Source: Hyphomicrobiaceae bacterium (lineage in GTDB: Bacteria; Pseudomonadota; Alphaproteobacteria; Rhizobiales; Hyphomicrobiaceae). Taken from it: a stretch of 64,000 nt of DNA. Position 1 is the stretch's first letter. Each line of letters opens with the position of its first letter. Positions 59,029-64,000 of this stretch are shown here, in pieces. Below the pieces are notes generated by a model. That model was not told where the DNA came from. It searched no databases and worked only from the letters and a program-made list of their open reading frames with translations. Both the position numbers and the translations under genes were made by a program. The stretch lies in contig JACKJH010000003.1 in NCBI GenBank assembly GCA_020638055.1, positions 434,001-498,000 of the forward strand, given 5' to 3'.

Positions 59029-59904
59029 CTAGCTTGCCTGCTCGTACATCTGGCCGAACTTGCCGGCCTCGAAATCGAGCATCGCCTGCTTGATCTCACC
59101 GATCGTGTTCATGACGAACGGGCCATGAGCAACGACTGGCTCGTTGATCGGCTCGCCGGACAATACAAGCAGCTTGGCATCGCCGTTTGCTTCGAGCGTG
59201 ATCTCGCCGCCTTCACGAGACAGCACGACGAGCTGTCCCGTACGGACGACCTCAGCGCCATTCACCTCGACAGTACCGGCAAGAACGATCACGGCCAGCG
59301 AATGACCCTCGGGCAACGCGAGCTTCGCACTTTTGTCGCGGTTAAGACGCACATCCCAGACGTTGATCGGCGTGAAAGTCCGCGCCGGCCCTTTGTCACC
59401 GTCGAAATCACCGGCGATAACGCGAACCGTGCCCGCCTTGCCAGGCAGTTCCACACTCGGAATGTCCTTGGCGAGCAATGTCTGGTAGCCGGGCTCGGCG
59501 TTCTTGTGCTTAGCCGGCAGGTTCACCCAGAGCTGCACCATCTCCATGTTGCCGCCCTTCTCGGCAAACGAGTTGGAGTGGAATTCCTCATGGAGAATGC
59601 CGCCTGCCGCCGTCATCCACTGCACGTCGCCAGGACCGATCGTGCCGCCAGCACCTGTCGAGTCACGGTGTTCGAGTTCGCCATCATAAACGATGGTGAC
59701 GGTCTCGAAACCGCGATGCGGATGCTGCCCGACGCCACGCCGGTGTTTGGTCGGTGCAAACGTCTCAGGTGCCGCATAGTCGAGCATGATGAACGGGCTG
59801 AGGTGTTCGCCATGTAGTTGCGGCGAGATCATCGAACGGACATGGAAGCCGTCACCGACCCAGTGGGGACGGGGCGCACTGTAGATTCCAAGGATCTTCC
59901 TCAT
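59029..59904 (-). CDS. Pirin family protein (copy 2)
   Basis: A 291-residue bicupin. Its metal site is in GQHPHRGFETVTIVYDGELEHRDS (read in two parts), followed by DVQWMTAAGGILHEEFHS. It is of a different subgroup from the pirin at 56427 (C-terminal NEPVVAHGPFVMNTIGEIKQA block). It is divergent from the LysR gene at 60042, and so probably its target. Confidence 0.92.
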   Translation of the reverse strand: MRKILGIYSAPRPHWVGDGFHVRSMISPQLHGEHLSPFIMLDYAAPETFAPTKHRRGVGQHPHRGFETVTIVYDGELEHRDSTGAGGTIGPGDVQWMTAAGGILHEEFHSNSFAEKGGNMEMVQLWVNLPAKHKNAEPGYQTLLAKDIPSVELPGKAGTVRVIAGDFDGDKGPARTFTPINVWDVRLNRDKSAKLALPEGHSLAVIVLAGTVEVNGAEVVRTGQLVVLSREGGEITLEANGDAKLLVLSGEPINEPVVAHGPFVMNTIGEIKQAMLDFEAGKFGQMYEQAS

Positions 59905-59956
59905 GTCTTTCCTCCGTAGCGGGCCGCTTGTGGCCGTCGCTGTTGCAGGAAATCTA

Positions 59957-60017
59957 AATACAGGACAGTATTGCCGCTAGCCCCGTAAATCCATACAATC
60001 CGTTCCAAATATAGAAC
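59957..60017. promoter_or_regulatory. Dyads in the pirin-lysR divergent region
   Basis: Two short perfect inverted repeats: AATAC-N6-GTATT (59957-59972) and GTTC-N8-GAAC (60002-60017). The second has the T-N11-A form expected of LysR sites. They lie in the 137 bases between the divergent genes. Confidence 0.45.
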
Positions 60018-60041
60018 AATAGATTGCCTAGGATGGGCTTC

Positions 60042-60944
60042 ATGCAGGATCTCAACGATCTCTACCTGTTCGCACTTGTTGTGGAACACGGCGGTTTTGC
60101 AGCTGCAAGTCGTGCCGCCGGAATCCCGAAATCGAAACTGAGCCGACGCGTCGGTGAACTGGAAGCGCGGCTCGGCGTGCGGCTGATCCAGCGTTCGACG
60201 CGTCGATTTGCGGTGACTGCAATTGGCGAGGAATACTATCGCCACTGCGTTGCGATGCTGGTGGAGGCGCAAGCAGCCCAGGATGTGATCGATCGTTCTC
60301 GGTCTGAGCCGCAAGGTACCGTTCGCGTCAGTTGCCCGCCAACACTGGTCTGCTTCCAGGTCGGTGACATGATTGCACGCTTCATGGCTGCCAATCCCCG
60401 TGTCAGCGTCGAACTCGAAAGCACCAGCCGGCGCGTTGACCTGATCAGCGATAACATCGACGTCGCGATCCGCGTGCGCTTCCCCCCGATTGAGGAGACC
60501 GATCACGTCATGCGCGTTCTGGGCGACAGCACGCAGCGGCTCGTTGCAAGCCCAGGCTGTCTGGTTGACATGAGCGGGCCTGCCGTGCCCGCAAGCCTTT
60601 CTGATCTGCCCAGCGTCGGCTTCGGGCCGGCACATCGCGAGCACGTCTGGCAGCTCGAAGGCCCCGACGGTGCGAGCGTAAGCGTTCCCTACGTGCCTCG
60701 CCTCGTCACTGACGACATCGCGCAGTTGAGGAGTGCCGCGTTGCTTGGTGTCGGCGTCGCGCAACTGCCTACCATGGTGATTGACAGCGACATCGAAACA
60801 GGCGCGCTCGTCGATATTCTTCCAGAATGGCAACCCAGGTCGGGTATTGTGCACGCGATTTTTCCGACCCGGCGCGGCCTGTTGCCCGCCGTACGTAGCC
60901 TGATAGATCATCTAGCAGCCGAGTATGGGCGATTGTCCACATAG
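60042..60944 (+). CDS. LysR family transcriptional regulator (pirin-cluster)
   Basis: A 300-residue LysR protein of the group with a short N-terminus: NDLYLFALVVEHGGFAAASR followed by GIPKSKLSRRVGELEARLGV as the helix-turn-helix. It has an effector domain with the VRVSCPPTLVCFQVG block. The start at 60042 has AGGATGGG upstream; ATG 60033 is also in frame but too close to it. It likely activates the divergent pirin/isochorismatase/wrbA genes in response to an unknown oxidant or electrophile. Confidence 0.9.
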   Translation: MQDLNDLYLFALVVEHGGFAAASRAAGIPKSKLSRRVGELEARLGVRLIQRSTRRFAVTAIGEEYYRHCVAMLVEAQAAQDVIDRSRSEPQGTVRVSCPPTLVCFQVGDMIARFMAANPRVSVELESTSRRVDLISDNIDVAIRVRFPPIEETDHVMRVLGDSTQRLVASPGCLVDMSGPAVPASLSDLPSVGFGPAHREHVWQLEGPDGASVSVPYVPRLVTDDIAQLRSAALLGVGVAQLPTMVIDSDIETGALVDILPEWQPRSGIVHAIFPTRRGLLPAVRSLIDHLAAEYGRLST

Positions 60945-61079
60945 CGTTACGATCGCACATTGCCGGATATCGTTTGAAACAAAGATTTTATCTTTAAAAA
61001 GATTGCAGGTTAACCAGCACCGCCTGACCAAGTTCCGCATATCGCGCAATTTTCGCCGCACAATGGAAACTGACAAACT

Positions 61080-61646
61080 CTATTCGGGGATCACTTCGAC
61101 GCTTTCAGCCTGCAATGTGTAGCCTGCATCGGCCAGCCCCGTGAATGCTGTTTCGACTTTGAGGTTTCCAACGACAGTGACCGGCTCAAACATTCCTTTG
61201 ATTTCGAAACCATTCTCAGCCTTCACATACACAATTTGATTGGCCGGAGGTGGCGGCACGTGAATGCAGGCACCGACGAACGGCACGAGCAGAAACTCTT
61301 TTATTGAAGTCGCCTCGAAATCGAGTGGAACGATGTATCCACCGATCTGGACGCGCTTGCCATTAAGTTCCGCCACGATAGCTGGAGGACGATCGCTGCC
61401 GGGCTGCTGCCGTTTCATCGACATGAAATTTCCCTCGCGCAATGGCGGTGGCGGCGGTTCACCTTCCACGGTGCGCGTTGACCCTGAAAAAAACGTCTTG
61501 TCAGGTCGCGCGGGCGTCATATTTTTCGGGACGAGGTCGGCCCACTTGAGCTGCACCAGGTTGTCGCCATAACTAGCAGGCGCAAACGACGCGATCGCCA
61601 CGACCAGGGCGATCGTGAGTGCAGTGAACTGTCCGGTCCGGTACAT
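61080..61646 (-). CDS. DUF3299 periplasmic protein (ZrgD-like)
   Basis: A 188-residue exported protein with a signal peptide ending ASYG (about residue 27). The DUF3299 core is visible: VQIGGYIVPLDFEATSIKEF and LVPFVGACIHVPPPPANQ. In Vibrio cholerae a DUF3299 protein is part of the zinc-regulated zrgABCDE cluster with an ABC transporter and a DUF2796 protein; the same set is present here. It is 11 bases after the permease gene. Confidence 0.85.
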   Translation of the reverse strand: MYRTGQFTALTIALVVAIASFAPASYGDNLVQLKWADLVPKNMTPARPDKTFFSGSTRTVEGEPPPPPLREGNFMSMKRQQPGSDRPPAIVAELNGKRVQIGGYIVPLDFEATSIKEFLLVPFVGACIHVPPPPANQIVYVKAENGFEIKGMFEPVTVVGNLKVETAFTGLADAGYTLQAESVEVIPE

Positions 61647-61657
61647 TCCAGGTCGTC

Positions 61658-62917
61658 CTATGTTTTGACGGTCATACCATCGGCAACCGACAGGCGATAC
61701 GCGCGAAGGGCAGGAATCAATCCGGCCAGGACTCCGGCGACGAAGATAGCGCCAAGTGTGACCCACTGGTCCCAGTCGAGCGTATCGACACTCAATTGCA
61801 GGCCGTAGCTACGGTCAATCACCGGTTGGAAAGCGGCGAGTCCGATGTAGAACAACAGCAGCCCGAGCGCGATGCCTAATAGTGTCAGCAACGCTGCCTC
61901 GATGGTCAACAGGCCGAGTATGGTGACGGGCGTTGCACCGACCGAGCGCAGGATTGCCATTTCGCGCCGTCGTTCGTTTAGTGTCGTCAGGATCGATGTT
62001 ACCATGCCTAGAAGGGCGGTCGCGATTACCATTGCTGAAACCACAGACAATGCCGTCTCAGCGGTGCCGATGAGTCCCCACAGTTGCTGCAATGTGGCGC
62101 CAGGTATGATGGCGGACAACGGTTCCTGACGATACTCGTTGATCCGGCGTTGCATCGTGAATGTTGCGAGTTTCGACTTGAGGCCGATAAGCGCCGCCGT
62201 GATCGCCTTCGGTGTGAGGTCGAGGTTGCGAGCCTGGTCGGCAGATATGGTTTGTCCAGGGGCCGGCATACCGTTCGTCCAATCGGCGTGGATCGCTTCG
62301 ATTGCCGCCAGACTGACATGCAGTGTGCGATCAACTGGCGTGCCGGTCTTCTTCAATATGCCCGAAACGCGAAACGGCTTGTCACCATGTTCGATAAACG
62401 AAATCCGGCCAGTGCCGTGCGCAATGATGACCTTGTCGCCCAACGCGTAGCCTAACTCTTCAGCCACACTAGAACCGAGCACCACATCGTAGAGTCCCTG
62501 AAAAGGCGCGCCTTGGGAAAACTCAAGCGGCTTGTGGCGCCGGTATTTGTAGTGCTCGAAAAACGCCGGCGTCGTACCTAGAACGCGAAAACCTCGGTGG
62601 CTGTCACCAAGCGAAAGCGGAACGCTCCAGGCAACGTCTGGGCTTGCCGCAATGTCAGAATAGCTCTTCCAGGTGATGTTGTTGGTGGCATTGCCGATCC
62701 GGAAAATCGAATAGAGCAGAAGCTGAATTTCACCCGTTCGGGCACCGACGATCAAATCGGTTCCAGAAATGGTGTTGGCAAAGCTTTGACGTGCGCCGGT
62801 CCGCACTTTGTCGACTCCAAGGAACAGGGTGACGCTCAACGCGATCGCAAGGACAGTTAGCGCTGCGCTGAGCGACCGGTTGCCAAGCGACTGGGTAGCA
62901 AGGCGGGCAACGATCAT
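61658..62917 (-). CDS. FtsX-like ABC transporter permease (zrg cluster)
   Basis: A 419-residue membrane protein of the MacB/FtsX type: an N-terminal helix, a large periplasmic domain (about residues 45-270) and three C-terminal helices with ERRREMAILRSVGATP in the cytoplasmic loop. Its start overlaps the ATPase stop by four bases. Together with DUF2796 and DUF3299 proteins it is likely connected with zinc or other metal homeostasis. Confidence 0.88.
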   Translation of the reverse strand: MIVARLATQSLGNRSLSAALTVLAIALSVTLFLGVDKVRTGARQSFANTISGTDLIVGARTGEIQLLLYSIFRIGNATNNITWKSYSDIAASPDVAWSVPLSLGDSHRGFRVLGTTPAFFEHYKYRRHKPLEFSQGAPFQGLYDVVLGSSVAEELGYALGDKVIIAHGTGRISFIEHGDKPFRVSGILKKTGTPVDRTLHVSLAAIEAIHADWTNGMPAPGQTISADQARNLDLTPKAITAALIGLKSKLATFTMQRRINEYRQEPLSAIIPGATLQQLWGLIGTAETALSVVSAMVIATALLGMVTSILTTLNERRREMAILRSVGATPVTILGLLTIEAALLTLLGIALGLLLFYIGLAAFQPVIDRSYGLQLSVDTLDWDQWVTLGAIFVAGVLAGLIPALRAYRLSVADGMTVKT

Positions 62918-63675
62918 TTCTGCCCCCGTTTGCGGCTGGTCCACGCGATCTCATCAAGCTTGATCGCGCGATCGAAACGGGGAGCGAGGCTCGGATCGTG
63001 GCTGACCATGACGAGCGTGCCACCAGCGTGCTGCACTTCAGCGAACAGGAGATCCAGGAAAGCCAACTGCGTGTCTCGATCGAGCGACGACGTCGGCTCG
63101 TCAGCGATGATGAGTTCGGGCCGCCCGATCAAGGCGCGGGCGCATGCAACCCGCTGCTGCTGGCCAACGCTCAAACTTGCAGCCGAACTTCCCTCATAGT
63201 CCTCGGCACCAAGTCCAAGACACTGCAGCAGCCGCCGCGCTTCCGTATCCGCGGTACTCATCTGTTCTACACGCCGGCGCCGCATTTTTGCGAAACTGAG
63301 TGGAAGCACGACGTTATCGATGACCGAGCCGTAGGGCAACAAATTGAACATTTGGAAAATGATGCCCATGTGCTCGGCCCGGAAACGATCGCGCGATGCA
63401 CTCCTGAGACGGGTGATGTCAGTCCCCAAGATTGAGATAACTCCGGCGTCCGGCACATTGATGCCGGTTAGTAGGCTGAGAAACGTTGATTTGCCGCTGC
63501 CCGACGGTCCAATCAGCAACAAGCGCTCTGACTTTGCTAAAGAGAATGCTTCAATCGCTAACGTAAACCCATTGGCGCCCGGCCATGTAAACCGGGCGCC
63601 CGATATGTCGATAACCCCGTGTGACGCCTGCGATTGAGGGTGCATGGTTGCGTTTGCGGACTTCTCAAGCACCAA
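62914..63675 (-). CDS. ABC transporter ATPase (LolD/MacB type, zrg cluster)
   Basis: A 253-residue ATPase with Walker A GPSGSGKST, Q-loop IIFQMFNLLPY, signature LSVGQQQR, Walker B LIIADEPTSSLD and the H-loop VMVSHDPS. The signature has Val for the second Gly position of LSGGQ. It may start at 63675 or at the internal ATG 63645. It pairs with the FtsX-like permease that overlaps it. Confidence 0.9.
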   Translation of the reverse strand: MVLEKSANATMHPQSQASHGVIDISGARFTWPGANGFTLAIEAFSLAKSERLLLIGPSGSGKSTFLSLLTGINVPDAGVISILGTDITRLRSASRDRFRAEHMGIIFQMFNLLPYGSVIDNVVLPLSFAKMRRRRVEQMSTADTEARRLLQCLGLGAEDYEGSSAASLSVGQQQRVACARALIGRPELIIADEPTSSLDRDTQLAFLDLLFAEVQHAGGTLVMVSHDPSLAPRFDRAIKLDEIAWTSRKRGQK

Positions 63676-63677
63676 GC

Positions 63678-64000
63678 TTACATGCTCCCGGAAAGATCGA
63701 TGTCTGGCTTGTTCGCCGTTACCTCGTAACTTCCCTGTTGTGTTTCGCTGACGATGTTCACAGACAACGACCTGGCATTGGGGAACGACTTGAAGTACGC
63801 GAAGTGGATCATCTTGATCTGCTCAGGGCTGGCGCAGTCCAGCGCATAGGTTGCATGAAACTCGGTATGGCGCACTTCGCCCTCATGTGCATCCTCCTTG
63901 TGATCGCCCTTGCGTCCAATATTTTCATGCTCATGCTCATGCTCATGCACGTGCTCTTCATCGCCTCCGGTGTCAATCCCGAGGTCAACCTTGACCAGCG
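63678..64000 (-). CDS. DUF2796 His-rich periplasmic protein (ZrgA-like), 3' part
   Basis: Only the C-terminal 107 residues are in the window; the gene continues past the end. It begins mid-protein with LVKVDLGIDTGGDEEH and then a His/Glu stretch (MHEHEHEHEN, further HKEDAHEGEVRH), followed by the DUF2796 core YALDCASPEQIKMIHFAYF and FPNARSLSVNIVSETQQGS. The His-rich part suggests zinc binding. It is two bases upstream of the ATPase gene, as in zrgAB. Confidence 0.85.
   Translation of the reverse strand, partial: LVKVDLGIDTGGDEEHVHEHEHEHENIGRKGDHKEDAHEGEVRHTEFHATYALDCASPEQIKMIHFAYFKSFPNARSLSVNIVSETQQGSYEVTANKPDIDLSGSM

Noticed and set aside
59901..60911. A 336-residue minus-strand frame opposite the LysR gene
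   Set aside because: The plus-strand LysR protein is clear, and this frame would overlap the divergent promoter region and the pirin start.

Overview
The window comes from an alphaproteobacterium, most likely a methylotrophic, denitrifying member of the Hyphomicrobiales. The left end is the tail of the cell division/envelope cluster (ftsZ, lpxC, bamD, ligA) in alphaproteobacterial order. It is followed by genes for cytochrome cd1 denitrification and for growth on methanesulfonate. Two families of dispersed intergenic repeats of the kind common in this order are scattered through the window. No rRNA, tRNA, CRISPR array or intact transposase was seen. The genus is inference.

Layout. 0-9 kb: C-terminal part of ftsZ, lpxC, bamD, an Mpo1-like membrane protein where recN is normally found, ligA, and a convergent pepP-type aminopeptidase preceded by nine perfect-length 16-bp tandem repeats. 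9.5-31 kb: a denitrification island. On the plus strand is a DNR/NnrR-type Crp/Fnr regulator. On the minus strand are norCBQDEF with a small membrane protein, then nnrS, nirX and nirI. On the plus strand is nirSECF-DL-GHJN, a full set for cytochrome cd1 and heme d1 with nirD and nirL fused. Together these reduce nitrite to NO and NO to N2O; nosZ is not in the window. Crp/Fnr-type dyads lie about 65 bp upstream of both nirS and norC.

31-56 kb: a sulfur/C1 region. The core is a methanesulfonate monooxygenase operon (msmABCD; the Rieske motif of MsmA has the unusual 26-residue spacing of this enzyme). Divergent from it is an ABC importer with one binding protein, two permeases and two ATPases. 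Around these lie a SoxCD-type sulfite dehydrogenase, a TauE/SafE anion exporter, a GcvT-like protein with a PanB-like protein, a GFA-family protein, a LysR regulator, and two related proteins made only of a cyclic-nucleotide-binding-like domain. The plausible flow is methanesulfonate uptake, oxidation to formaldehyde and sulfite, then sulfite oxidation or export and folate-linked C1 handling. A separate ABC-2/GldG-like exporter pair (41.8-45.2 kb) is of unknown role.

56-61 kb: a minus-strand group of redox/stress genes (GNAT, pirin, WrbA, isochorismatase-like hydrolase, second pirin) with a divergent LysR regulator. 61-64 kb: a zinc-type cluster (DUF3299 protein, FtsX-like permease, ATPase, His-rich DUF2796 protein cut by the window end) matching the zrgABCD arrangement known from Vibrio.

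The most noteworthy observations are: the methanesulfonate importer ATPases, whose two degenerate motifs fall in the same composite ATP site; the two DNA-binding-domain-less Crp-like proteins with a Trp replacing the ligand-binding Glu; the GcvT-PanB pair; a 193-bp MITE-like inverted repeat bounded by CTAG; and strong hairpins at internal junctions of the msm operons.
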